A DNA stretch of 64,000 nt from Athripsodes cinereus (GCA_947579605.1 OX388305.1:34671542-34735541), one strand, 5' to 3'. Counted from the stretch's first letter, positions 34,310-43,989 are shown. The notes: a model not told the origin generated them from the letters alone. Made by a program: numbers and translations.

Positions 34310-34694
34310 TACTTGAAATAATCGTTACATCACTCTTGACTGTTTATAAACACAACAGTTTTTTTTTTTTTATTTTAATTCATTCACCCGACTTTAATTC
34401 GTTGTGATACTCCATAATGTAACTATTATTATATTAGTGGGATGTAAATAATTATTTTCGAGTTCCAAACAAATCGTTCTTCATTGTTATTCCATTATTA
34501 TTATTTAAGCTGAAGATAATAATACAATAGGTAGGTAATTACCTATATATTCGGCATAACATTTAATCTAGTGTATATAAGTGCGTGAATTTTGACATAT
34601 TTTACATCAATCAGAGTAGATAAAAGGATTCCAGTGACCCATACTATGTCCAAAGAAACACTTTCCATTGTAACGTAAGGTTTTGTGTTGGCAG

Positions 34695-34851
34695 GATGAC
34701 AAGGCATTCCCTCCGGCCCCCGACGTTACAGGCTGGACAGTTGGAGTGAGTGGGGTGGTGAGTGGTCCCGGTGGAGCAGGAGTATCTAAAGGTGCCCCAC
34801 CTTGGCCCCTTCCCAACAGTCAGAGTTCCAGTGCTACGGGGAGTTCATCAA
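34695..34851 (+). CDS. Unrecognised protein, second coding exon
   Basis: The acceptor is TTTTGTGTTGGCAG and the donor is TCAA|GTAAGA at 34852. The exon is 157 bp, entering in phase 0 (matching the end of the 8473-9828 exon) and leaving in phase 1. It encodes DDKAFPPAPDVTGWTVGVSG, a Gly/Pro-rich middle and a Ser-rich end (SQSSSATGSS). Its GC content is far above the flanking DNA, and it is conserved-looking coding sequence rather than a known transposon. Gly/Ser/Pro richness suggests a flexible linker. Downstream exons were not found; the rest of the gene probably lies beyond the window or in small exons that I cannot recognise. Confidence 0.7.
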
Positions 34852-35099
34852 GTAAGACCATGATTTTTATTTTATCTAGCAACATTGTAGAGTGTCATTC
34901 CATAAAATTCTACTTACAAATATATTCCTTAATATTGGCATGCGCTTAAAATATGAGATGACGCCTTCATGAAATCTGTAATGTGCCTATAATTTATGCA
35001 GTACCTACAAGACTATTTTTATAAATAACAAGAGAATGATTCGAGATTATTTGAGTTTACACTGTGAACCCATATTTTATTTTATTTAAATATAAAATA

Positions 35100-36224
35100 C
35101 TATACTATACTATACTATACCCTCACGCCGTGTCCCAAGTGGGGTAGGCAGAGAGAACGGAACGCCAAACAGATCTATCTTTACACACTTCCTTCGCTTC
35201 CTCCACATTCATACAGTTCCTCATACACGCACGTCGGTTCCTCTTACTCAACACGCGGCCGTCCTTGAGAATTTGATCCACGTGATCAAGCCACGTGGTT
35301 CTCGGACGCCCGCGTTTCCTCACACCCTTTCTTTCAGATAAGTATATCCTCTTTGTCATTCTTTCCTCTTTCATTCGTTCCACATGACCAAACCATCTCA
35401 ATTTATTTACACGCATTCTGTCCACAACAGTCTTCTTGCATCCGCTCATTCTTCTAATATCCTCATTCTTCACTCTATCACGCAGCGTTTTACCAACCAT
35501 TCTTCTCAACGATCGCATCTCTACTACATTTATTCCACTTTCGTCCTTCTTCAACCACGTCCATGTCTCGCTTGCATACGTAAGTGACGGTACCAGAATG
35601 GTATTGTGCACCAGCATTTTAGCCATGTTCGACACATTGTCATTGCTGACAATGGGTCGAAGTGCACCGTTTACTCTAGCACCGGCCACTTTCCTTCTTT
35701 CAATGTCCCTATCGCATCTTCCATCCCTCGTAAACATACTTCCCAAATATACATACTCACTTACTTGCTCCAAACATTCGTCACCAACTTTAATCTCGCA
35801 AATCGTTTTTTCATTCTCTCTTTCAAAAACAAGAACTTTCGTCTTCATAACGTTCATTTTCAAACCATTCAAATTGCAACTATCATACACACACGTAACA
35901 ATCTCTTGTAAGTCCCTTTCACTCTCAGCCATTAACACCAAATCATCTGCGTACATCAATGCATTCACCCGAAACCCATTCAGCTCGACACCAACATCCA
36001 TCTCTTTCACAGGTCGCATACAGTAGTCGAAGAATAGGTTGAACAGCCACGGAGACATGACACAACCTTGCTTCACTCCTTTGGTGAGGACAAACCACTC
36101 CGAGAGAGTGTTATTTACCCTCACGCAAGCGGAGCTTCCCACGTAAAGTGAAGATATTGCGCGGATCAACCGGCTGCTCACCCCATACTCCGTATGTTGT
36201 GGCGCGTGTTGTCGGAGTATGGGG
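35100..36224 (-). mobile_element. RTE-type LINE, 5'-truncated but well preserved
   Basis: The insertion is bounded by a perfect 13-bp duplication TAAATATAAAATA (35087-35099 and 36225-36237). The 3' end is a (TATAG)n pentamer tail starting only a few bases after the ORF stop, so there is almost no 3' UTR, as in RTE-clade elements. The 5' end stops within the RT domain. It lies antisense in the intron downstream of the second exon. Other copies are at 11.3, 20.6 and, more divergent, 36.8 kb. Confidence 0.92.
35123..36181 (-). pseudogene. LINE reverse transcriptase, C-terminal part of polyprotein
   Basis: The 352-residue frame is open to the natural stop. It contains the RT motif B region GVKQGCVMSPWLFNLF (residues 35-50) and the catalytic YADD box (ALMYADDLVLMAES, about 74-87). 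Next come the thumb/connection region and a C-terminal stretch including WTWLKKDESGIN, KLRWFGHVERM and a Lys/Arg-rich segment. It has no genuine start: the first codon is GTG and the reading continues into truncated sequence upstream. The N-terminal endonuclease and the first half of the RT are lost, so it cannot mobilise itself. The intact frame indicates recent insertion. Confidence 0.9.
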
Positions 36225-36283
36225 TAAATATAAAATAATAAATATTATTTATTTAGCACTGCTTAATTTCCGCTATGTTACAC

Positions 36284-36352
36284 CAGGGAAACTGAGTTCC
36301 CTGAGGATGCCTACAAGCATAGGCGAAAACGTTAGGATTTTATACCTAACGT
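36284..36352 (+). ncRNA. Hammerhead-like motif (unproven)
   Basis: The order is CTGAGGA (36301-36307), hairpin GCCTA/TAGGC, GAAA (36325-36328), then hairpin ACGTTAGG/CCTAACGT followed by A. This fits the hammerhead core CUGANGA-stem II-GAAA-stem III-UH, except for one extra T before stem II. No partner strand for stem I is apparent; instead CAGGGAA/TTCCCTG (36284-36303) forms a competing hairpin over the core. It could be chance or a transposon-derived relic. Confidence 0.25.
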
Positions 36353-36799
36353 AATGAAAATTGAACAGTGTTTAATAATATATTCTTTATTTTGTATTTA
36401 ATTTTAGTTAACAAAAGAATATTACAAATAAATCCAATTAAAATCAGGTATGGACTTGATAACTAATGTTTTTTTTTTCACTTGCTGTCTTCAGTATGGA
36501 AACTTGATAAGAAATAAATAAAACTATGATAAATTTCTAAAAAATCTTAATAGTCAGTATCAGACTATCTGCCATGACAGTTTAGTGGTCACGTGATTTA
36601 AATAGCGCTTTTTTTATTGGTTTCAAGGCAAGTATTCGATTTTATGACTAAATTACTGTGTACCTAAGTACCCGATTTGGAATAAACTTTGATCTTTGAT
36701 GACGTTTTTTTTTTAATTATTTTTGTATGTTTTAACCGCTCATATATAATACCATTCGAAAATACGAGAAAAAGTCTATGAAATATATTTTCTTTATCA

Positions 36800-37330
36800 T
36801 TCTGTCCTGATTCATTCATTCCGCATGCCCAAAATATTTTACATTCATCTTAGTTATAATGCCTACTTCTATTCTACATTTCTCTCGGATATCACTGTTT
36901 CGCACACGATCTCTCAGACTTTTACCACACATCCTTCTCAACGATCTCATTTCTACCGTATTTATACCAATTTCATCCTTCATAAACCATGTCCACGTCT
37001 CACATGCATACATTAGTGTTGCCAATAAGATAGCAGAGTGCATCAACGTTTTGGCTGGGGTAAATAATATGTTTCTATTTGCAATTTTTGGTCAGATTGT
37101 ACCACTTAATTTATTGGTTGGAATTTCTCATGGACAAGCTTTCTATGTACACACATTCATCAGCTTGCTCTAACACTTTGTTGTCAATAATTACCTGGCA
37201 TTCGATTGTTTCGTTTTTTCTTGAAAACACCGTGATTATTATATTTCTGAAATCATTTCTTAATCCATTTTTCGCACAATTTTCATACACACCCGTCATC
37301 AGTGGTACAAGATTGGGTGACACCCTTCGA
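36800..37330 (-). mobile_element. RTE-type LINE, old divergent copy
   Basis: Minus-strand pieces read YACETWTWFMKDEIGINTVE, MRSLRRMCGKSLRDRVRNSD and, upstream in another frame, KVLEQADECVYIESL. They correspond to the 35.1-36.2 kb protein at moderate identity, with frameshifts and in-frame gaps. It represents an older subfamily. Confidence 0.75.
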
Positions 37331-37479
37331 GCCCACTCAGTCTGATGAATTCCATAGAGATCATAATATCATATCCAACCACTTTCCTCAATACATTCTT
37401 AATTTCAACCATAGTTATTTCTTCTTCCCTTGCTTGCTTTCTTTCACTGTTCTGACTTTTTTCACCTCTGCTTATATTT

Positions 37480-37617
37480 ATTTATTTATTTATTTTATTC
37501 TTCTTGCACATCATCATTCATATAACAAATAAAATAAAGCAATGTACACAAGAAAAAATGTGATGATGTGCAGTGGCGAGATTATCACTATATAGTGATT
37601 TCTTCCATCTAACCACA
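37480..37617 (-). mobile_element. Mini-retroposon, copy 3
   Basis: On the minus strand it starts GTGGTTAGATGGAAG. It has a perfect 12-bp outer stem (TGCACATCATCA / TGATGATGTGCA) and the inner stem ATCACTATATAGTGAT. It ends in (AATA)n. Confidence 0.8.
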
Positions 37618-38636
37618 GATTCTTCCATCTAATTCATCCATCTTCCATATAAAAATATAACAATAAAGTGGGAACAAATTTTACTTTGTGATTCTATAAA
37701 AAACTAACAATCTTAGAGCGTACCACGCAAAACGTCATCTTGGCCCATTAAAAATAGAATTTTAAATGTGTGACATGCTTTTAAACTAAGGTTGAAATCT
37801 TAACATTTTAAGGAGGAATTTTAAAAGCGTGTATTGTGTGTACTGGTTGTGTGTATTGTGTGTACTGAGCACATTGAATAAATTTGACAGGCATGGTTTG
37901 ATTCTGAATTTGATATGTATGAAGACATATAGTATAAAAAATCGTAAATTTATTTTATTGTAAAGAGTTTAAATCAATTAATGATCAATTCTAATAAAAT
38001 ATATCCATATTAATATAATTCTCGATTACTATCGAGTCTCTCCTACAGTTAAGCGAATAAAGCCAGAAGCCAATATTAAAAATAGACAAACCACTTAATC
38101 TAATTTGCCTCAAGAGAATAAAAAATAAAGGATAATTACTTTTTAATAATATTCAATATTACCTTAGAGCGATTATTGTGGATAGAACAAACATTATGAA
38201 TTGTTTCTCTCTTGTTAGCTTACACTCAAGTTATTCCATATCGAAAACTTTCAAGAGCGACTTCTTTGAGAGTAGGTATCTACCTAATAAGTATAAGTTT
38301 ACTAACTTCCGATAATTGAACAGGTTTTGGAGAGCTTTTCCTTCCATTACAATGGATATGTATTCAAATTTTTCAGTCTTATACTACAGATTACCAGTCA
38401 TCAAATATTTGGTTTTTTGATACGTATCCAAGTTGACCATTCATTTAATACTAAAATAAAAATTATTAGAAAACATCAACCGAGATCTGAAGCTGTTAGA
38501 TACTAAAAGTGGTTAGCAATCTACTGCATTTCATAAGATCAAAACTTTTACGTTTATAACACCTATAAAATCAACACCTATTATTAAAAAATGGTGTACT
38601 CTATAATTTGGTAAATCTGCCCTCAACTGGGTAAAG
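37618..38636. other. AT-rich DNA, nothing recognised
   Basis: There is no exon-like open frame, tRNA-like box or shared repeat apart from short simple sequence (GTGTATTGTGTGTACTG near 37840). Confidence 0.45.
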
Positions 38637-38770
38637 AGGGCTTTTGGTATTTTTGGGCCGGTTAAATAGAATCGTCTACTGGTGCCATTGAGAGACAGTC
38701 AGACTGTCACCAATTGAAAAGTGTACTCTTCACTGGCGCTTGAGAATCCAATGATTGGGAAGCTAAGATA
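38637..38770 (+). pseudogene. LINE ORF C-terminal relic, copy 1
   Basis: GGGCTTTTGGTATTTTTGGG through TTCACTGGCGC is collinear with 54393-54530. That better copy reads FGVVGPVTWNRLPVLLRDGQ and LKTELFTGA, the usual closing segment of CR1/Jockey-like ORFs. Confidence 0.5.
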
Positions 38771-39261
38771 ATTTGACCACCGAAAGTGAACAGAAAAAAT
38801 AATTCTTAAAAATTAAGAACCCTAAAACGTAGGTATGTAAAAGTTTTCGGATATAAAAACGACCTGACTTGGTGATTGGTCTCAATTAAAGAGTTTCTTG
38901 GTTATCCGTTTTTCACTTATCAAAGTTTGACTGTAAATTATATTAAATAATCGAAGTTACACCCTCCTTTTGGATACTTTATTGGATATTTTATATAACA
39001 ACGTTACATTAAATAATTGATCGAACGTGATATTGTTAAAAGTTTTTATTGTTTGTTGTGAAAAAAATATTAAACTGGCAATGAGTAGATATTTTATATA
39101 GTATTTCAGATATATATTTACTGCTCAATGAATTAAAATTAATGAAACATTCATTGCTCGTTTTATATTTTGCGAAATTCATCCAGACGAATCTTGTATC
39201 AGTCATACTATGTTGTCTAAAAAATAACAATTATCAAAATTTGATTAAAGGTAATATAATA

Positions 39262-39515
39262 TTCTCACACTTGGAAAGATTACCTATTACTATATCCCAT
39301 ATAATGTTCTCACACTTTCAAAGATTATTAATATATTCCATATAATGCTCGGACACTTGGAAAGATTATTAATATACACCATATATATATATGTTCTCAC
39401 ACTTAGAAAGATTATTAATATATACCATATAATGCTCGGACACTTGGAAAGATTATTAATATACACCATATATATTCTCACACTTAGAAAGATTATTAAT
39501 ATATACCATATAAAA
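39262..39515. repeat. Tandem array, 40-48-bp units with a dimer superstructure
   Basis: Six units each contain ACTTRGAAAGATTA followed by an ATATAYACCATATA-like stretch. The last four alternate between a GCTCGGACACTTGG type and a TTCTCACACTTAG type, giving an 87-bp higher-order period (39347 and 39434). Open frames on both strands are by-products of the repeat. Confidence 0.85.
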
Positions 39516-40503
39516 ATATATAAGCACTTTACTGTCCGATAATTATTGTATCAGAAATTACATTATATGAATTCTACGTCTGTGATAAAGCTACCTGTGT
39601 ACACGACTACACGTATTCTCTCATGATATGCTTCGTATACAAAATTTTAATTGAGTAATTTTCCTTTCTTAATCACTCGCAATCGAGTGGATGGTCTTGA
39701 GAAGAATAGAATAATTTTTCACTGAGCTCACCAATCCAGCGGACGAGCGGTCGGAATAGATCATCATCATCATTAAAAGCAATTCGATCTGTAGTCTTTT
39801 TAAGCAGATATTAAAAACTTCTCGTTATATTTTTTTTGTAGCAGCACAAACTATTGTCATTATTATTTATATTGAGAGTTAAAAAGTTGATATTTCTTAT
39901 AAATTAAATATTTCATTCATAAGTTTTCATAATCAAGTATCTCCAAGTTACGCCATTAGCGTACAAACTTTAAATTATCTCTTTCCTTTCACATGGGTGA
40001 CTATAGATGTATATATTATAATTCGGGAAGTAAAATAATTTTCCCCCTGTTTCAAGCACAGATTTTCTATTTCATAATGCAGAAAGTAACGCGAGAGTTT
40101 CAATTCACGCAATAAACCATTCGCAACCCACCATATTGTATACTTACCACAAGAGACCATAACGCCAAGTGGTAAGTTTTTCTGATATTATTATTATTCT
40201 TATTATTTCTCACTCGGCCTAAAACGTAAACCACTTTGTCACAGCTCACAAAGAAACAGCTATAAATTCTTTCAAATTGTTCGACTGCACTCTAATTTAT
40301 TGGCTTCTATAGAAATACGAATCTATTAGATATTATTATTGTGGCCTTTATCTTTACATTTATTTTCAAACTGGAACAAAAAATTCAGTCGTGAAATATG
40401 ATCAATATGAGTTTATTTAAATAAAATTAAAATCTACTAACTGCTTTTTAAAGTTTCTTTTAAGCTCGATAATTGTGTAATTTAATAAGTATTTATTTAT
40501 TTA

Positions 40504-40775
40504 TACCGGTTTTAACGATAAGATGCGTCATTGGGTGCGTCCAGATAGTAGGATGCGAACGTCAATCAATCATCAATCTTCAACGATTCGGAGCATTCTC
40601 CGAAGAAATATTCTAATGAATGCGTTTGTTTCCCGTCCTTATACGGGTTACGAAGGCATTCATTCAAATATTTCTTCGGAGAATGCTTCGAATCGTTGAA
40701 GATTGATGATTGATTGACGTTCGCATCCTACTATCTGGAAGCACCCAATGACGCATCTTATGGTTAAAACCGGTA
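40504..40775. mobile_element. Long-arm foldback MITE, 268 bp, TA-flanked
   Basis: Arms at 40504-40624 and 40656-40775 are inverted copies over about 120 bp with only a few mismatches, enclosing a roughly 31-bp loop with its own stem (CCCGT/ACGGG). The outer sequence is CCGGTTTTAAC, flanked by TA. The loop and 95% paired arms would make a near-perfect RNA hairpin if transcribed. There is no coding capacity. Confidence 0.8.
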
Positions 40776-41645
40776 GTGTTTTAAAAAATTAAATGGTGTA
40801 GTACATACTAATTCTTAATAATTAAAAATTAATAATATAATAATTCAGTTAATTACATCGCCAATTAAAGTATCTTAGCTCTAAATAATTTAATAGCACA
40901 ATATTTAATATATAATTATTGAAAGATGAATGGAAGGAAGGGAGAAGGGAATACAACTTAGTTCAATGTACAATGGTATATCACATAGTAATTTATTATA
41001 AGTATTACCAAATGAATTATCCTCCACATATTCAAATTTTTAATTTAATAGACTAAGCTTTAAAAGCACAATGAAAAGAAGAATCATATATTTTCGTAAG
41101 TGTGCGCGTACACATAACATTATACTCAACAAATCCTTTTCTCCTATACATACAAAATACATTAAAAGCAGATAAAACCCGATAATAATATGATACTTAT
41201 TCAAACAACCTCTTAAAAAGCTATAAAATTTATACATAGGTCCTTATTGTGATATAATGTTTATTACCTACCTAAAGGATTTCTTGAAAACGTCATAAAA
41301 GCGAACCTAGCTTGGCATTTTTTATTCATAATAACTCAGAAACCTGCGGCTTGTGAAAGAAGTCCAAGAATTTAAAGCCGTGTGGGTTGGACTATGTGTA
41401 TCAGAGAACGTGTTTACATTTTTTTCACTCTTTGAGGCTTTTCAACGCTTTTGTAGAGGAACGAACAAAGAAGTCCTTGGCCTTAAAACGTTTTGTATGA
41501 TGGAAAACAAGTGTAGCGTGATGGAACATCTATGTACAATAGTATCTACTTATGTATTACCTACGAGATTATGAACTGACTACTTCCTGCATGGAACATT
41601 CTTCAACGAAACTGTTATAGCGCTACGAAATAGTATATATAAAGC
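40776..41645. other. AT-rich DNA, nothing recognised
   Basis: An open frame at 41353-41574 has no recognisable protein and no splice support. It is probably spurious. Confidence 0.4.
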
Positions 41646-42319
41646 CAGTGACGTAACTATATCATCTGTGACCCATGGCAAATTCAGTTTGAGGATACCC
41701 CCTCCTCAGCAAAAATCGTCACGTTGGAATTTAATTTTAAATAATTACTTAAGTTTCATTAATTTTATCGGCATTAACTTTGTAACGATCAGCACCTGAC
41801 GATGCGAACTCGGAGTACGCGAAACCGGTCGTGCGTTAGTCTTACTCAACAGTAACACAAAACAAAATAATAAATTTTTATTTTATTTTATTTGATAACT
41901 ACTTAAGTATTTACCCAACAGTTTTACTAATAATATTGTGTGCATTTTTGTTAAATATCTAATAAATTTTATTTCTTAAAGCGTAGGTATTACCTACATA
42001 ATTATAATGAAATACTAATTTAATATTAAGAACAAATTTACTATCAAAATGCTTTTCTCCGAGCTTTCTGTTCTGAAAGTGATTTTATTTTATATTCGTT
42101 CAAATGTTAATAATTTATTTGAATTTGTACTTCTAGTTATATGGTCTTTTGTTGTGTCTAATTTATTAATTCTAAAAACGTATTAATTCTAAGTGCTTAT
42201 ATGAAATTTAAAATTTTTACATTTTTTTTAAATGTTAAGTTACTTATGAGCTCGCAGTCCCATCGGGTCGGTGACCCGTGGCATTTTGCCAGCCCTGCAA
42301 CCCTATAGTTACGCCACTG
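41646..42319. mobile_element. hAT-like non-autonomous element
   Basis: The inverted ends CAGTGACGTAACTATA and CAGTGGCGTAACTATA match at 15 of 16 positions. They are flanked by an 8-bp duplication with one mismatch (TATAAAGC at 41638-41645, TACAAAGC at 42320-42327). Inner end segments also pair (GTGACCCATGGCAAA / GGCATTTTGCC...). A retroelement-like block carrying a hammerhead-like motif lies inside at about 41783-41885. Confidence 0.75.
41783..41838 (+). ncRNA. Hammerhead-like ribozyme motif, copy 1
   Basis: The order of elements is as in type I hammerheads. Stem I 5' strand (TAAC...GCAC, 41783-41795) is followed by CTGACGA (41796-41802), a stem II hairpin GCG-ACT...AGT-CGC, GAAA (41821-41824) and a minimal stem III CCGG. 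GTC (41828-41830) comes next, then the stem I 3' strand GTGC-GTTA (41831-41838). GCAC/GTGC and TAAC/GTTA pair around an internal loop. Very short stem III is known for hammerheads of Penelope-like and related retroelements. One extra T between the core and stem II departs from consensus, so activity is uncertain. Confidence 0.4.
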
Positions 42320-42556
42320 TACAAAGCTCATACAAGATTAGAATAGAAACCTCGTTATTTATACATGGTTTAGGTACTCTTTAATTATTTCAAAACTACA
42401 TTAGAATTGCTAGTGTATATTATATTGCCCACCTTTTTCATAAATGAAGAATATTTTTTCATAATCAAAATTGTGAATTAATATTGTAAGATTGCCGACT
42501 GGACGACGAGACAACGGACCATGAATTTTTCGGCTGCCCAATCATGGATCCTCTTA

Positions 42557-42696
42557 GGCTAAGTTCACATGTAACGCGCGTCGACGCACGATCAAATAAA
42601 ATGAGAGTTCAGATGACGAGCGGTTGTAAGGTAAATAAGAATTTCTAGACGCGCTATTCGAAAACGCGCGTCAAATTTTGCCATGTGAACATAGCC
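42557..42696. mobile_element. Harbinger/ISL2EU-like MITE, 140 bp
   Basis: The ends GGCTAAGTTCACATG and CATGTGAACATAGCC are inverted (14 of 15), flanked by TTA (42554-42556 and 42697-42699). The GC-richer interior repeats ACGCGCGTC near both ends. There is no ORF. Confidence 0.75.
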
Positions 42697-42925
42697 TTAA
42701 TCTTTATCTCGACTTACACACAATACAAGACATTTCATATCCCCTTAATATACCACACCTTCTAACCCCGGGACGTGTGGAGATATATAGAAGATTGTTC
42801 GAGTTTATTCGTAAAAACTGTATAGTGTTAGAGATTTCCAAAATCCAAAGATTCCATAGTGCATAAACCGATATTTCTCAAGAATTTGTCCATTGGTACA
42901 TAGCAGTTCATGAAGGTTGACTCGA

Positions 42926-43135
42926 CTTATTTATTTATTAACTTTATTCTTACGTGCAGCTGATCTGCTGGCTACCCCACTTGTGGGATATGCCGTGATG
43001 GTATAGTATAGTATAGTATTCTTCTTGCACATCATCATACACATTACAAAGTAACAAAGCAGTTTACATAAAAAAAAAGAATGTGGTGATATGCAGTGGC
43101 GAGATTATCACGTTATAGTGATTTCTTCCATCTTA
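42926..43135 (-). mobile_element. Mini-retroposon, copy 4, split by a retroposon insertion
   Basis: On the minus strand it starts GGTAAGATGGAAGAAATCAC. Its A/T tail is interrupted at 42951-43016 by a truncated (TAG)-family copy. It abuts the LINE tail at 43136. Confidence 0.75.
42951..43016 (+). mobile_element. (TAG)-family retroposon, 66-bp 5'-truncated copy with (TATAG)n tail
   Basis: It retains only the last 50 bp of the family (from TACGTGCAGCTGATCTGC) and a three-unit TATAG tail, not TAG. A 6-bp duplication TATTCT flanks it (42945-42950 and 43017-43022). The pentamer tail is the one found on the RTE LINE at 35100. Confidence 0.8.
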
Positions 43136-43475
43136 CCTTCTTCTTCTTCTTCTTAATCTTTCATTAGACCCAGAGGTCTGTTCATGCAGGAGGGTAATCT
43201 TGCGATGTGGATGCCCAGCTGTCCGTCCAACGTTTAGGGGTCTTCCGGGTAGGCGTCGTCCATCAGGTAGTCCATGTAGAACAATATTTGGGATTCTGGT
43301 GCTACTTTAGTATATTTATTATTCTATGGTGCTACCCATCCTCTGGACGTGTTCATACCAAAATCTTCGGCGTTCTCTTCCCCATCTAACAACATCCTGG
43401 ACCTCACATATCTCCCGGATTATGGTATTTCTCACACGATCTCGCAGACTTTTTCCGGCAATGGCTCGCATCTTA
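43136..43475 (-). pseudogene. RTE-like LINE C-terminal relic with (AAG)n tail
   Basis: The minus strand reads MRAIAGKSLRDRVRNTIIRE, then VVRWGRERRRFWYEHVQRMG, then GRRLPGRPL in a shifted frame, and ends in an (AAG)n tail. A short A/T insertion near 43300-43325 breaks the ORF. It is a different subfamily from the 35-kb RTE. Confidence 0.7.
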
Positions 43476-43989
43476 CCACGATAAATAAATTAAAAAAAAT
43501 ATTAAATATTTTTGATTAAAAATTAAATGTCAAATAAATAAATAAACTTTCTGACTTAACGACTTCTGATAAAAAACACACAAAAAAAAACATTTTTCAT
43601 ATCACTTTGAACCATTTATTATATTACTTAACTTATATACAGTATTGTCACAAGAACAGTAGGTGGAGAAATAAATATTGCCTGGGTAAGCACTTTCGGA
43701 AAACTTTTAAGTAACCACATGTGAAAAACTTCCTGAAAAATACACATCGTATATCAAATTTCCAATTTGAGAAAATACTGCAAAATCTATAACAACTCTA
43801 TTGAAAGTTGATCTTGAATGATGAAGTTAAACCAGATTAAGGAAAAGTTTTCCAAGAAGTTCGTAATTTTATATTTTATTATTTCCATGCATATTTCATT
43901 TCACATTTTTACAATTTTCTTGCTTATTTTTTGAATCAAAAAATCCACGTTCTTTTCAAAATATAAGAAATAGCTAGCTACTAGGCAAT

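Larger units (their letters stand above)
9829..34694 (+). other. Intron 1 of the 8.5-kb gene (24,866 bp)
   Basis: The donor is GTAAGC at 9829 and the acceptor is TTTTGTGTTGGCAG ending at 34694. Phases agree (0/0). The intron is filled with transposons and tandem repeats, annotated separately. Pieces in which I recognise nothing include 9850-10700, 12370-13690, 16121-16548, 16941-17750, 19290-20608, 21498-22180, 23211-24166, 27475-28670, 28860-29616, 29702-30048 and 30200-31565. The exon link is inferred from phase, splice signals and strand; a small intervening exon cannot be excluded. Confidence 0.6.

Noticed and set aside
34607..34816. Pro-rich minus-strand ORF opposite exon 2
   Set aside because: It is the antisense of a GC-rich coding exon. 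The plus strand has the matching splice sites and phase.
35384..36026. Plus-strand ORFs of up to 196 residues at 35.4-36.0 kb
   Set aside because: They are antisense to the LINE RT frame, whose protein has recognisable RT motifs; the plus-strand products do not.
39290..39542. Repetitive ORFs on both strands at 39.3-39.5 kb
   Set aside because: They translate a tandem DNA repeat; the repeated peptide is a by-product, not a repeat protein.
41353..41574. Possible small gene of 73 residues
   Set aside because: There is no domain, no splice or promoter support, and Cys/Phe-rich composition compatible with random AT-rich reading.
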